DNA of 64,000 nucleotides from Deltaproteobacteria bacterium (GTDB lineage Bacteria; Desulfobacterota; Desulfobacteria; Desulfobacterales; Desulfatibacillaceae), in assembly GCA_016235345.1 (NCBI GenBank), contig JACRLG010000015.1, positions 156,959 to 220,958 on the forward strand, written 5' to 3'. The notes below the pieces were generated by a model. That model made no database searches. It saw only the letters and a list, made by a program, of their open reading frames with translations, and had not been told where the DNA came from. The stretch's first letter is position 1. Every line of letters begins with the position of its first letter. Both the position numbers and the translations under genes were made by a program. Positions 17,149 through 25,759 of this stretch are shown piece by piece.

Positions 17149-17178
17149 TTGACAAGTCCGGTCCGGGGCCGATACTGT
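17149..17178 (+). promoter_or_regulatory. Candidate yqgE promoter
   Basis: TTGACA (17149-17154), 18-nt spacer, TACTGT (17173-17178, 4/6 to consensus), about 45 nt upstream of the yqgE ATG. Confidence 0.45.
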
Positions 17179-17223
17179 AAAGGATGAAGGCGTTAGGCAG
17201 TTGTCCGTTACAGTGGAGGCCCC

Positions 17224-17799
17224 ATGATCCAGCAGGAAGAAGGCACGACGTCGCTTAAGGGGCATTTTCTCATCTCCATGCCCAATCTTTCCGACCCCAA
17301 TTTTTCCTCCACGGTCACCTGCATCTGCGTGCACAATCACGAAGGCGCTTTCGGAATCGTCATAAACCGCACGCTTCCGGGCGGAACCTTAAGGGACGTG
17401 TTCAAGGAACTGGGCCTTCCCGCTGTGCCCGAAACTGCTGACCATCCCGTCCACATAGGCGGGCCGGTGCATCCCGGCCACGTTTTCGTGCTTCACGGCC
17501 TGCCCTTTACCTGGGACGCCACCATCCCGGTGACCGACACCATTGCCATGACCAATTCCCCCGACATACTGGAAGCCATTGCAGGCGGATTCGGCCCAAG
17601 GCGCTTCCTGGTGGTGCTGGGCTGCGCGGGCTGGGGCCCCGGACAGTTGGAATGCGAAATAGTCGAAAACTCCTGGCTCACCTGCCCCGCTTCCGACGAC
17701 ATCCTTTTTTCCGCGCCCCTTTCCGACAGATGGGACAGGGCGGCCCGCTCCCTGGGCATCGATCCGCGCCTGCTGTCAGAAAATTCAGGCCATGCATGA
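17224..17799 (+). CDS. yqgE: YqgE/AlgH family protein
   Basis: 191 residues. It starts with LKGHFLISMPNLSDPNFSST, then CVHNHEGAFGIVINR, HIGGPVHPGHVFVLHG and LVVLGCAGWGPGQLECEI, the blocks that define YqgE/AlgH. It is a soluble protein of unknown biochemical function, historically linked to alginate regulation in Pseudomonas. It has its own candidate promoter upstream. Downstream, about 12 nt after the stop, is a diverged 3'-element strand followed by the GTAGGTTGGG-type palindrome that separates it from truA. Confidence 0.94.
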   Translation: MIQQEEGTTSLKGHFLISMPNLSDPNFSSTVTCICVHNHEGAFGIVINRTLPGGTLRDVFKELGLPAVPETADHPVHIGGPVHPGHVFVLHGLPFTWDATIPVTDTIAMTNSPDILEAIAGGFGPRRFLVVLGCAGWGPGQLECEIVENSWLTCPASDDILFSAPLSDRWDRAARSLGIDPRLLSENSGHA

Positions 17800-17810
17800 T
17801 TTATGGCGAA

Positions 17811-17834
17811 CCAAAACGTGGACTCCAGTGTCAG
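17811..17834 (+). repeat. Degenerate strand of the 3' palindromic element after yqgE
   Basis: CCAAAACGTGGACTCCAGTG then TCAG. Compared with the consensus stop-proximal strand AACGCGAACTGCTGTGTCAG, 16 of 20 positions agree. It has the same orientation to its upstream gene as the full copies and leads directly into the palindrome at 17829-17932. Confidence 0.45.
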
Positions 17835-17932
17835 CCTCGTTGGGCTGAGGAACGAAGTCCAACAAGTGGTCTGATCAAAAAATATGGAAAGAAATCAATT
17901 TGTTGGGCTTCGTTCCTCAGCCCAACCTACGA
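17829..17932. repeat. GTAGGTTGGG-type inverted-repeat element, copy 2 (yqgE-truA)
   Basis: The left arm (17829-17864, containing TTGGGCTGAGGAACGAAGTC) is complementary to the right arm (17901-17932, containing TTGGGCTTCGTTCCTCAGCC). The right half from about 17875 is almost identical to copy 1 at 4954-5010 (AATATGGAA, then AAATCAATTTG). No ORF is inside. It lies between the yqgE stop and the truA start. Confidence 0.75.
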
Positions 17933-18024
17933 GTCTGCGAGGCTCAATCCAGCCTGCGCGAAGTTTTCCAATTACCTCTTCAAAAAACAAATCACCGGCT
18001 GAACTGGGTGCAATTGTCGTAATC

Positions 18025-18792
18025 ATGGAAAAACGGTTCAAAATCATACTGGAATACGACGGAACCGGATACCACGGCTGGCAGCTGCAGGCGGGTGACG
18101 TCACCGTGCAGGAAAAGGTGGAGGACGCACTTGAAATCCTGACCGGCAAGGCAGTCAGGGTCCACGGATCGGGTCGGACGGACGCGGGCGTCCACGCCCT
18201 GGCCCAGGTTGCCCATTTTTCCGTCGAAACGAGGCTTGGCCCGGAAGACTTGCAAAAAGCCCTCAACGGACTTTTACCCCAAGACATCATGGTTAAAGGC
18301 TGTTTTGAGGCCGACCCCGCCTTTCACGCGCGCAAGAGCGCAAAAAAAAAGACCTACGCCTATTACATACTCAACCGGCCCTTCCGTTCAGCCCTTTTGC
18401 GAAACCACTCCTGGCACATAAAGCGCCCCCTCGACCTTGACGCCATGAACCGGGCCGCGTCCAGACTTGCCGGAACCCTCGATTTCAAGTCCTTTGAAAG
18501 CACCGGAAGCCCCAGGGCCAGCACCGTGCGCACCGTCTTTTCATCGTCCTTTGAAAATGCGGAAGGCGTGCCGGGCTTTTTCGCGCCGACTGACGGCCTT
18601 CTCGCCTTCACCATCAGCGCGGACGGCTTTTTGAGGTGCATGGTGAGAAACATCGTGGGAACCCTGGTGGAAGCGGGCCGGGGCAAGCTCGCACCCGATG
18701 ATGTCACAGGAATTCTTGCCGCCCGCGACCGCCAAAAGGCCGGACCCGCCGCCCCGCCCCAGGGTCTTTTTCTTGTGGAAGTGGTTTATTGA
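18025..18792 (+). CDS. truA: tRNA pseudouridine synthase A
   Basis: 255 residues from the ATG at 18025 (MEKRFKIILEYDGTGYHGWQ), the standard TruA start. Upstream in-frame codons lie inside the repeat and are not conserved. The catalytic Asp is in GSGRTDAGVHALAQVAHF near residue 53. FHARKSAKKKTYAYYI and FLRCMVRNIVGTLVEAGRG follow. It isomerises uridines 38-40 in the tRNA anticodon arm. It heads the truA-kdtA-lpxK-ELM1 run. Confidence 0.95.
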   Translation: MEKRFKIILEYDGTGYHGWQLQAGDVTVQEKVEDALEILTGKAVRVHGSGRTDAGVHALAQVAHFSVETRLGPEDLQKALNGLLPQDIMVKGCFEADPAFHARKSAKKKTYAYYILNRPFRSALLRNHSWHIKRPLDLDAMNRAASRLAGTLDFKSFESTGSPRASTVRTVFSSSFENAEGVPGFFAPTDGLLAFTISADGFLRCMVRNIVGTLVEAGRGKLAPDDVTGILAARDRQKAGPAAPPQGLFLVEVVY

Positions 18793-18883
18793 CTCGTGTA
18801 AGATGAATGAGCTTGATGTGGCCTCTTATATAAACGGCTCCTTTCCGGCCTTTTCAACCGGCAGAACATATCGAATTAAATCA

Positions 18884-20155
18884 ATGGCCCTGCAAATCAT
18901 ATACAACCTGGCGTCGTTTCTGGCGGCGCTCGTCCTGGCTCCGGTCGGCTACGTCCTTTCCCTTTTCGTGGAAAAGCGGCGGAAGACCTTCGCCCCCCGC
19001 CTGGGTTTCCAGAAATTTCCCGATCACGGGCCGACAAGGCCCATATGGGTCCACGCGCTTTCGGTGGGCGAGGCCAAGGCCGCCGCGCCCCTGGCCAGGG
19101 CCCTGGCCCGGAGACACCCCGAACGCGGAGTAGTGGTTTCGGCCAGCACTGCCACCGGTTACGAAATTTTGAAGGAAGAGACCCAACCCTGGGTCCGCCA
19201 CGTGTTTTATTATCCGTACGACCTTCTCTTCTCCGTAAAAAAGGCCTTCAACCGGGTTGATCCGGCGCTTGTGGTAATAGTGGAATCGGACCTGTGGCCC
19301 AATTTCCTGTTCGAGGCCAAAAGAAGGTCCGTCCCGGTGGTTCTGGTCAACGCCAGGCTTTCCGAGCGTTCCCTTTCGGGTTACCGGAGGTTCTCGTTTT
19401 TCTTCCGTCCCGTATTCGGGCTTTTCTCAGCGGTGTGCGCGGCTTCGGAAATGCAGAAGGAGCGGTTCGAGAGCCTTCTGGGCGACTGGGAAAAGGTCCT
19501 TGTGACCGGAAACATAAAATTCGACTCAAGGCCCGAAGAAGCCCCGGCCACGGGTCGCCAAAGCCTCGGAATTCCTGAAGACGCCCCTGTTCTGGTGGCC
19601 GGCTCCACCCACGAGGGGGAGGAGGAAATCCTCGCCCGGCTCTTTCCCCTGTGGCGGGAAAGCTCTCCTGGCCTGGTTCTGGTAGCGGCCCCAAGGGACC
19701 CTGGCAGGGCATGCAAGGCCGCGGAGCTTTTCAGATCGATCGGGCTGACCACGGCCCTTTTCTCCGAGATCGTTCAAAGCCCCAGCCCCGGCAGCGACGT
19801 GATCGTGGTGGACGCAATGGGGGCCCTGGCGTCCCTCTACGGCCTTGCCGACGCGGCCTTTGTGGGAGCAAGCATGATTCCCCTTGGCGGGCACAACCCG
19901 CTGGAAGGCGCGGCCCACGGAAAACCGGTGGTATTCGGCCCCCACATGGAGGACTTCGCCGAAATCGCCGAGCTTCTTGTGGATGAACGCGCCGCCATCC
20001 AGGTTGTTGATGAAAACGAACTGGAAAGCGCCATCAGGGTCCTGTTGTGCGACCGGGAAAAGGCTGAGGAAATCGGCGAGCGGGCAAAAAGCGTTGTTCT
20101 GGCCAACCGGGGGGCGGTGGACAAGATGGTGGAGGCCATATCCCGATTTTTATGA
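18884..20155 (+). CDS. waaA: 3-deoxy-D-manno-octulosonic acid (Kdo) transferase
   Basis: 423 residues from the ATG at 18884 (MALQIIYNLASFLAALV), whose hydrophobic anchor matches the family start. An in-frame ATG at 18803 is an alternative that adds 27 residues. IWVHALSVGEAKAA carries the catalytic Glu of GT30. VVSASTATGYEI, ESDLWPNFL, VNARLSERS, VTGNIKFD, VAGSTHEGEEE and GGHNPLEGAAHGKPVV follow in order. It transfers Kdo from CMP-Kdo to lipid IVA at the inner membrane. Its stop overlaps lpxK's start (ATGA). Confidence 0.94.
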   Translation: MALQIIYNLASFLAALVLAPVGYVLSLFVEKRRKTFAPRLGFQKFPDHGPTRPIWVHALSVGEAKAAAPLARALARRHPERGVVVSASTATGYEILKEETQPWVRHVFYYPYDLLFSVKKAFNRVDPALVVIVESDLWPNFLFEAKRRSVPVVLVNARLSERSLSGYRRFSFFFRPVFGLFSAVCAASEMQKERFESLLGDWEKVLVTGNIKFDSRPEEAPATGRQSLGIPEDAPVLVAGSTHEGEEEILARLFPLWRESSPGLVLVAAPRDPGRACKAAELFRSIGLTTALFSEIVQSPSPGSDVIVVDAMGALASLYGLADAAFVGASMIPLGGHNPLEGAAHGKPVVFGPHMEDFAEIAELLVDERAAIQVVDENELESAIRVLLCDREKAEEIGERAKSVVLANRGAVDKMVEAISRFL

Positions 20156-21270
20156 GGCTTCTAAAAGATAATTTCCAGCGGATGATCCGGGACGACAGCC
20201 AGGATGACGACAACGTCAAAAAGGCGATTACCGGAGCGGCGCGGATTTACGCGAAGGCCGCGAGCATCAAGGCGGGCCTCTACCTAAGGGGAGTCATCCG
20301 CCCCACGCGCCTGTCCCGCCCGGTGATCTCCATAGGAAACCTTACCGTGGGCGGAACGGGCAAGACTCCGGCTGCGATTGCCGTGGCGAAGCTCTTGAAG
20401 GACATGGGCCGAAATCCCGCCATCTTAAGCCGGGGTTACGGGGGAACCCTTCAAAAGCGCGGTGGCTTGGTTTCCGACGGGAATCTCGTAAGGCTGTCCC
20501 CCGGCGAGGCCGGAGACGAGCCCTGCCTCATGGCCCTTGCCCTCCCATCGGTGCCCGTGGCCGTGGGCCGGAATCGGGCGGCGAACGGGGCCTTTTGCAT
20601 CAACAAGCTCGGAAGCGACGTTATTCTGCTTGATGACGGATTTCAGCACCTGACCCTTTACCGGGACATCAATATCGTGCTGGCCGACGCGGAAAGGCCC
20701 TTCGGCAACGGGCGCACACTGCCGCGCGGACCCTTGCGGGAACCGGCGTGTGAGATCGAGAGGGCCGACGCCCTGGTGCTCTCCCGCGCCCTTCCCTATT
20801 CACCGGCCCCTGAAATCTGGCCTTCCGGGCGTCCCTGTTTCCGCGCCTGCCACCGTCCGACGGGTTTTCTTGAACACGAGTTTCTCAATGCCCCCGGGCC
20901 GGTGTCCGAAACCCGCCCCATGCTCCCCCTGTCCTTCCTTAAAGGAAAAAGGGTTGCCGCCTTTTCGGGAATAGCCGACAACGCCGGCTTTTTCGATACC
21001 GTCGCCGAACTTGGCGGAAAAATCGTTTTAAGGCGGGGCTTTGACGACCATCACCCTTACACTGCGGATGAACTTAAAGGCCTTTTCGCGGATGCCCGGA
21101 AACTTGGGGCCGATCTTGTCGTCACCACCGAAAAGGACGCCGTGCGGATAGCGGAAATTCCGGGCGGCTTTCCTCCCCTACTGGCCCTTTGCGTTGAGTT
21201 TTCCTTTTACGGGGAAGCCCTTTTTGCTGAATGGCTGAAAAAGAGCCTGGAAACCCTTGAAGACAGATAA
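20152..21270 (+). CDS. lpxK: Tetraacyldisaccharide 4'-kinase
   Basis: 372 residues. It phosphorylates the 4' position of the lipid A precursor using ATP at the inner membrane. The P-loop lies in VISIGNLTVGGTGKTPAAI, then RGYGG, LSPGEAGDEPCLMAL, VILLDDGFQHLTLYRDI and ELGGKIVLRRGFDDHHPYTA, all typical of LpxK. The N-terminal ~45 residues carry an amphipathic segment for membrane association. It is translationally coupled to waaA, so Kdo addition and 4'-phosphorylation genes are expressed together. Confidence 0.95.
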   Translation: MRLLKDNFQRMIRDDSQDDDNVKKAITGAARIYAKAASIKAGLYLRGVIRPTRLSRPVISIGNLTVGGTGKTPAAIAVAKLLKDMGRNPAILSRGYGGTLQKRGGLVSDGNLVRLSPGEAGDEPCLMALALPSVPVAVGRNRAANGAFCINKLGSDVILLDDGFQHLTLYRDINIVLADAERPFGNGRTLPRGPLREPACEIERADALVLSRALPYSPAPEIWPSGRPCFRACHRPTGFLEHEFLNAPGPVSETRPMLPLSFLKGKRVAAFSGIADNAGFFDTVAELGGKIVLRRGFDDHHPYTADELKGLFADARKLGADLVVTTEKDAVRIAEIPGGFPPLLALCVEFSFYGEALFAEWLKKSLETLEDR

Positions 21271-21291
21271 ACACTTCCTGGAAACACCCTG

Positions 21292-22290
21292 GTGAGCCCT
21301 GACCAAAAAACAGAGCCCCTGAAGGTCGCGGCCTTCTGGGACACACGGCCCGGACACAGAAAGCAGACGTCGGGGGTCCTGACAGCCCTTTCAGCACGAA
21401 CGCCCATAGTCGTCCACGATTTTTCGCTTCCCTACTATAGCCTGGGCGCTTCTGTGGCCGACTGGGCGAAACTTGTCGGCCATCTCGCGGGCCTTCCGGT
21501 TTCCGTTCCCCACTTTGAGGCCAACCGGCCCGTGCCGCCCCGGTTCGACCTCATTCTCGGCACGGGAAGCCACACCCACGTTCCCATGACCCTTTTTAAA
21601 AGGAGGCTCGGCGGACGCCTTGTAACCTGCATGACGCCCGACCCACTGCTTTCCGGCTTCTTCGACCTGTGCCTGGTTCCAGAACACGACAGGCCAAAGC
21701 CCCGGGAAAACGTGTTTCTCACCCTGGGCCCGCCCAACCCTTCGCCCAAGGACGGCCCCCATCGAACGGACACGGGCCTGATACTTGTGGGCGGGGTGGA
21801 TGAGAAATCCCACGAGTGGGACCCGGCGGCCACCGTTTCGCAAATTTCCGCCATTGCCCGAAACCATCCAAAGGTTTTCTGGACGGTCTCCTCATCCCCC
21901 AGAACCCCGGCTGACATGCTCCCCGCCCTTGAAAGGCTTACCGGCCTTCACTCCAATTTGAGCTTTTTCCGTTCGGCGGACACCCCCCCCGGCTGGGTGG
22001 AGGAACGCTATGCCGAAAGCGCCTTCGTGTGGGTTACAGCCGACTCTGTTTCAATGATTTACGAGGCGCTCACGGCGGGATGCGTGGTTGGGGTGATGCC
22101 GGTGAAATGGAAAAAGCCCGACGGAAAGATACCGTACGGGCTTCAAAGGCTTCGGGACAAGGGAATGATAATCGATTTTGACGCCTGGCTGAAAAACCCC
22201 GACGACCGGCCCACCCCCTTCTGCCTGGACGAGGCCGGACGCTCGGCTGACGAAATCCTCCGCCGCTTCTTCCCGGACAGATTGAAATAA
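21292..22290 (+). CDS. ELM1/GtrOC1-family putative nucleoside-diphosphate-sugar glycosyltransferase
   Basis: 332 residues starting at GTG 21292. The pattern FWDTRPGHRKQTSGVLTAL, DLILGTGSHTHVPMTLFKRR, TCMTPDPLLSGFFDLCLVPEHDRP, LILVGGVDEKSHEWD and VTADSVSMIYEALTAGCVVGV is that of the ELM1-like family (mitochondrial fission ELM1 homologues), distantly related to GT-B enzymes. In bacteria these genes often neighbour lipid A or LPS genes, as here directly after lpxK. The substrate is unknown. Confidence 0.85.
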   Translation: MSPDQKTEPLKVAAFWDTRPGHRKQTSGVLTALSARTPIVVHDFSLPYYSLGASVADWAKLVGHLAGLPVSVPHFEANRPVPPRFDLILGTGSHTHVPMTLFKRRLGGRLVTCMTPDPLLSGFFDLCLVPEHDRPKPRENVFLTLGPPNPSPKDGPHRTDTGLILVGGVDEKSHEWDPAATVSQISAIARNHPKVFWTVSSSPRTPADMLPALERLTGLHSNLSFFRSADTPPGWVEERYAESAFVWVTADSVSMIYEALTAGCVVGVMPVKWKKPDGKIPYGLQRLRDKGMIIDFDAWLKNPDDRPTPFCLDEAGRSADEILRRFFPDRLK

Positions 22291-22338
22291 CGCAGTTATC
22301 GATGGGCGGTTGCTCCGCTGCTAACCCTTCATCCGCAT

Positions 22339-22463
22339 CCGGGGCTCGCAGAAGCGATGAAATGCAAGGAAGGGGAGTTGAAAAGGAGGGAGCGTAAGCT
22401 TTTGTACGTGACCGACTTTTCAACTATGCCTGACACAGCAGTTCGCGCTTCTGCGAGCCCCGG
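22339..22463 (-). repeat. 3' palindromic element, copy A (after the zinc-ribbon gene)
   Basis: The outer stem is perfect over 18 bp: CCGGGGCTCGCAGAAGCG (22339-22356) with its complement at 22446-22463. The inner stem pairs AGTTGAAAAG with CTTTTCAACT. A small CGTA/TACG stem lies at the tip. On the minus strand the conserved segments are CGCGAACTGCTGTGTCAGGC and CCTTGCATTTCATCG. The outer arm touches the stop codon of the gene at 22464. No T-run follows. Confidence 0.85.
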
Positions 22464-23714
22464 CTAAACGTCTTTGCCGTATATCAGCGCCTGCTTGCTG
22501 ACCGCTATCCCCAACTCCTCCTGAACCAACTCTCCGCCCCTGGGCGTACAGGGAACGTAAACCAGCATGCCCTTTTTGGGGGTGATGGAAATCTCCGGGA
22601 GCTTCAAGAAAATGGTCCGCTTGGGGGTGCCGAAGGTCGCAAGCACCGATTTCAGGCTTTGCATGGCCTCAACCAGCGGGAAGTTGACCGGAAGCAGGCT
22701 GCCCGAATCGGGCACGCGGGCCTCCATGGCCCCCAGAAACGGCGTTATTGTAACCTGCTTGGCCACCCGCAGAAAAAGATGGGGATGAATTTTAAACGCG
22801 GGAATCCAGAAGTAGAAATCGTCGGTTTCCCACTCCTTCTTTATGGCCTTGGGGAGATTCGCCACCCTGATCAGGTCGGCGTAGGTATCGAGCTTGACGC
22901 CCTTGATGGAGGAGCCAATGCACCAGAAGGGCAGATAAACGAGGTCATTTCCCTTTCCTGGGATGGTCCGCACCAGAATCGGCCTGAATTCGTCCCCCCT
23001 GGGATACCAGCCCATGTTGCAGACTTTGCAGAGAAAGACTTCCGCAGTCTTGTCGCCCTTCAAGTCGAATCCGCACTGGGGGCACATGGAGGACAGAAAA
23101 CGCGGCATCCAGTGCAGTTCGTCCGTTGCAGCCCCGGCCAGGGCATCGATGGCCGCCTGTTCCGGCGCGGGCCCCACGGGCTTTTTGTTGATGAGGTCCA
23201 CCACGTTTCCGCCGTCAAGGGCGTAGGGTGCGAAAATCACTCCGGCGGATTCGCCCACCCAGGCGTTTTCGTAGGTTTCAGGGCCTGATGCCGTTTCCTT
23301 CAGGCCGCTTGCAGCCTTGTCCATTTTCCCCAATACCTGGAACAGGTCCAGCTCCGGAGGCACGAACCGTCCGGCGACGCCCCTTTCGGCAAACCGGAGC
23401 TGCGGGGACTTGGTATTGTTGGGCAGGTCTTTTAAAGCAAAGGCGCCTTTTAAGCCGACGTGCGCCGAATCGAGGCTTACGGGATCGATTTTGAAGGATG
23501 ACACGGCCTTGTAGACCGTTCCCTTCAGCCGCCAGTAGGGAAGATATAGGAAATCGCCTGAGCCTTCAGGGGCTTCCATGTAATAGCGGAAAGGCCCCCT
23601 TGACGTTATGTGGACGCGCACCCTGCAGGCCGGACAAATCAGCATCCGATCCGTCTCATCCAGGATCACGGGGGCCTGGCACTGGGGGCACGGGTGTTCT
23701 ATCTTGAAATTCAA
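22464..23714 (-). CDS. Conserved hypothetical protein with two zinc ribbons
   Basis: 416 residues if started at the TTG at 23714, which has AAGGAG 6 nt upstream; a GTG one codon earlier is too close to it. An N-terminal zinc ribbon (CPQCQAPVIL then CPACRVRV, residues ~8-30) and a second near residue 208 (CPQCGFDLKG then CKVCNMGW) flank beta-rich domains with repeated YLPYWRLKG and YLPFWCIGS blocks, hinting at an internal duplication. No transmembrane segment or catalytic motif is visible. I do not recognise a named family. The next gene upstream is the PATAN-cNMP gene, same strand, 140 nt away. Confidence 0.75.
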   Translation of the reverse strand: MNFKIEHPCPQCQAPVILDETDRMLICPACRVRVHITSRGPFRYYMEAPEGSGDFLYLPYWRLKGTVYKAVSSFKIDPVSLDSAHVGLKGAFALKDLPNNTKSPQLRFAERGVAGRFVPPELDLFQVLGKMDKAASGLKETASGPETYENAWVGESAGVIFAPYALDGGNVVDLINKKPVGPAPEQAAIDALAGAATDELHWMPRFLSSMCPQCGFDLKGDKTAEVFLCKVCNMGWYPRGDEFRPILVRTIPGKGNDLVYLPFWCIGSSIKGVKLDTYADLIRVANLPKAIKKEWETDDFYFWIPAFKIHPHLFLRVAKQVTITPFLGAMEARVPDSGSLLPVNFPLVEAMQSLKSVLATFGTPKRTIFLKLPEISITPKKGMLVYVPCTPRGGELVQEELGIAVSKQALIYGKDV

Positions 23715-23854
23715 CACGTTCTCCTTGAGAATCGGCGCGGGGCCGACCTGTTTAAGCTCATGATCCCGGCTTGAGCTTAAATGGGCTTGGGGACCATTTG
23801 AAAATATAATCAGAAAAACAGGCCAGGGCAAGCGGAACGTCCGCAGCCCTTACG

Positions 23855-25042
23855 TCACCGTGAGGTGACCTGCCTGCCCAGCTTGGCTATATCACAGGCC
23901 AAAGACGTGGTTATGGAGATGCTCATGGCCACGTGATCGATGATCTGCTTTATCATGGGAGACACCAGCTCGTATTCATGGGTGAGAGACAAAACGTCCA
24001 TTCCCGCCACCTGGCAGTCGGGCGAGGCGTAAACCGTGGCATGGCGCACCTCGTGGCCGATTTTCGCAAGGGGGAACTCTCCGAGGAAATCGCCCTTCCC
24101 AAGACGCACAAGAGGCCTTACGCCCTTTTCCGTCTTTCTGGCCACCACGGCGCTTCCGCTGTTTATCCTGAAAAGCCCTTCCTCGTTTGCGCCTTCGGCG
24201 AACATCACCTTCATGTCCTTAAGAAAGGAGGAGCTGTCGTCCTTGCCGAGAAAGGCGTCAACCACTCTGTCGGTGGTTTCCCGAAGCCTTGTGTCCAGAC
24301 TGATGCAAAGGTGCCGGAGCTCGTATGACAGGACCGCGAACTCGGAGTGAATTCTCGGAAGGTCGAGCACTCCCAGCACGGTGTTGCCAACCGCCATGAG
24401 GGAGGCCGTGCGGACGCTGGACTGGCTAAGAAGCGAGGAAATGTTGCCCACCAGGGCTCCCGGCCCCAGCCTCACTATGCGCAGGGGGCCTTTGGCGGTT
24501 TCCCTCACGACGTCGGCGTAGCCCTCCAGGATAACGGAAATCCAGTTTCCGAATCCGCCTTCCTTCACTATCATCTGGTTGTCGGGAATCTCCTCCTCGT
24601 TCACCACGTAGCCGTAATTGGAAACCGGGCGCTTTACAACCGGGATATCGCCGTATTCGTCACAGGGGGCGGATGCGTCGGTCTTGCACTCCAGCTTCGG
24701 GCCAAGCGTTTCCACCTGGCCGTCATCCAGCATACGAAGGCCGTCTAAGACTATCTCCATCACTCCGGTCTGGATGAGGGTCTCGGTGGCCGGCTCCTGG
24801 GCGGTGAAATCAAATTCGCCCTCAAGCCAGCCGAAAAGGGCGTAGGCCGCTTCCAGCCCCTTTTTTCCGGCGGCTTCCGCGTTTATGGGGTTTCCCCCAA
24901 GGAAATAAAAAACTCCCGGATCAGTTGCATACTTGTTTCTAAGGCGCAAAAGCCCCGTTGAGGCGTTGGAGTTCAAAAGCTGAAGAATCTCGCCGAGGCT
25001 GATGAAGTCCAGGCTGCCTGAAAGAACCATTCGATGTTCCAT
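23855..25042 (-). CDS. PATAN (DUF4388) protein with two cyclic-nucleotide-binding-like domains
   Basis: 395 residues. An N-terminal PATAN/DUF4388 domain (residues ~5-105: LSGSLDFISLGEILQLLNSN, ASTGLLRLRN, GVFYFLGGNPINAEA) is followed by two CAP-like beta-roll regions. The first is near residues 145-245 (IVKEGGFGNWISVILEGYADV, then LGPGALVGNISSLL). The second is near residues 270-370 (MFAEGANEEGLFRINSGSAVV, then LGKGDFLGEFPLAKIGHE). Conserved phosphate-binding Arg residues are not obvious, so ligand binding is uncertain. PATAN proteins usually act in signalling and motility control. A larger paralogue lies at 47256-49199. Confidence 0.8.
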   Translation of the reverse strand: MEHRMVLSGSLDFISLGEILQLLNSNASTGLLRLRNKYATDPGVFYFLGGNPINAEAAGKKGLEAAYALFGWLEGEFDFTAQEPATETLIQTGVMEIVLDGLRMLDDGQVETLGPKLECKTDASAPCDEYGDIPVVKRPVSNYGYVVNEEEIPDNQMIVKEGGFGNWISVILEGYADVVRETAKGPLRIVRLGPGALVGNISSLLSQSSVRTASLMAVGNTVLGVLDLPRIHSEFAVLSYELRHLCISLDTRLRETTDRVVDAFLGKDDSSSFLKDMKVMFAEGANEEGLFRINSGSAVVARKTEKGVRPLVRLGKGDFLGEFPLAKIGHEVRHATVYASPDCQVAGMDVLSLTHEYELVSPMIKQIIDHVAMSISITTSLACDIAKLGRQVTSR

Positions 25043-25078
25043 GTCGATTCCCGAAATGAGGTCCGGTTCGCCGGTTCC

Positions 25079-25759
25079 TTATAACAAATAGGGCCGGTCG
25101 TTAACGTGAAATGTTGCGTCGTGCCTGCGGGCGGCGCGGAAAAAGCCGACATGGGCGAGCCAGACGTAAAGAGCAGGCGGCAGCACGGGCCGGGCCATGA
25201 GCAAGGCGGCGCGGTAGGGCACGGCGTCACCGGCTGCGAGAGATTTTGCCGCAAGATTCAAGGCCCGTATGGCGTTTCTGGCAAGTATCCTGTTGACTGT
25301 TAGCGGCTTTCCCGAAAGAAGCTCTCCCGCTCCCGTTGCAAGTCCGCCCGCCCACACCAGGTTGCACTGGCGGGCGAAAATGCGGCACACGGCAAGGGCG
25401 GTGTCGCACTCGGAGGCATCCGGAAGGCCGCTTGCCACCAGGGCGCAAAACCTCTTGGGCATTATGGCCCTCACTGCGGCCCTGCGCCTTGCGATGCTTT
25501 CCAGGGCCTTCACCGCCGGGCCGGGTATGGAGTCGGCGTAAACAGGAGCTGTCAGGACTATGAGATCGCTCCGGTCAACCGCCTTCAACAGGGCGTCCAT
25601 GCCCTTGTCGCTTTCCATGCACCGGTTGACCAGAAGGGCCTCCGATTCCATGCCGTGGCGGGCGAGCCGGGCTGCGAGATAACCGGCAAGGCTTGCGGAC
25701 GTGCTTTTCAGGCCGCGAGGGGAGCCGATGAGGAAAACCGCCGATTTTTGGGCCTTCAT
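25079..25759 (-). CDS. NAD(P)H-dependent FMN reductase-like protein lacking the Fe-S motif
   Basis: 226 residues with a flavodoxin-like fold. The phosphate-binding loop is IGSPRGLKSTSASLAGYL and the flavin region is LIVLTAPVYADSIPGPAVKALE. It lacks the Cys cluster of its neighbour. The C-terminal ~60 residues include a hydrophobic segment (ALLMARPVLPPALYVWLAHV) that may contact the membrane. Its ATG overlaps the stop of the upstream iron-sulfur flavoprotein gene by 4 nt, so the two are translated together and may form a heteromer (inference). Confidence 0.8.
   Translation of the reverse strand: MKAQKSAVFLIGSPRGLKSTSASLAGYLAARLARHGMESEALLVNRCMESDKGMDALLKAVDRSDLIVLTAPVYADSIPGPAVKALESIARRRAAVRAIMPKRFCALVASGLPDASECDTALAVCRIFARQCNLVWAGGLATGAGELLSGKPLTVNRILARNAIRALNLAAKSLAAGDAVPYRAALLMARPVLPPALYVWLAHVGFFRAARRHDATFHVNDRPYLL

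Noticed and set aside
22339..22463. Palindromic repeats considered as a CRISPR array
   Set aside because: Copies are dispersed singly across 60 kb at gene ends with internal symmetry; there are no regularly spaced repeats, spacers or cas genes.
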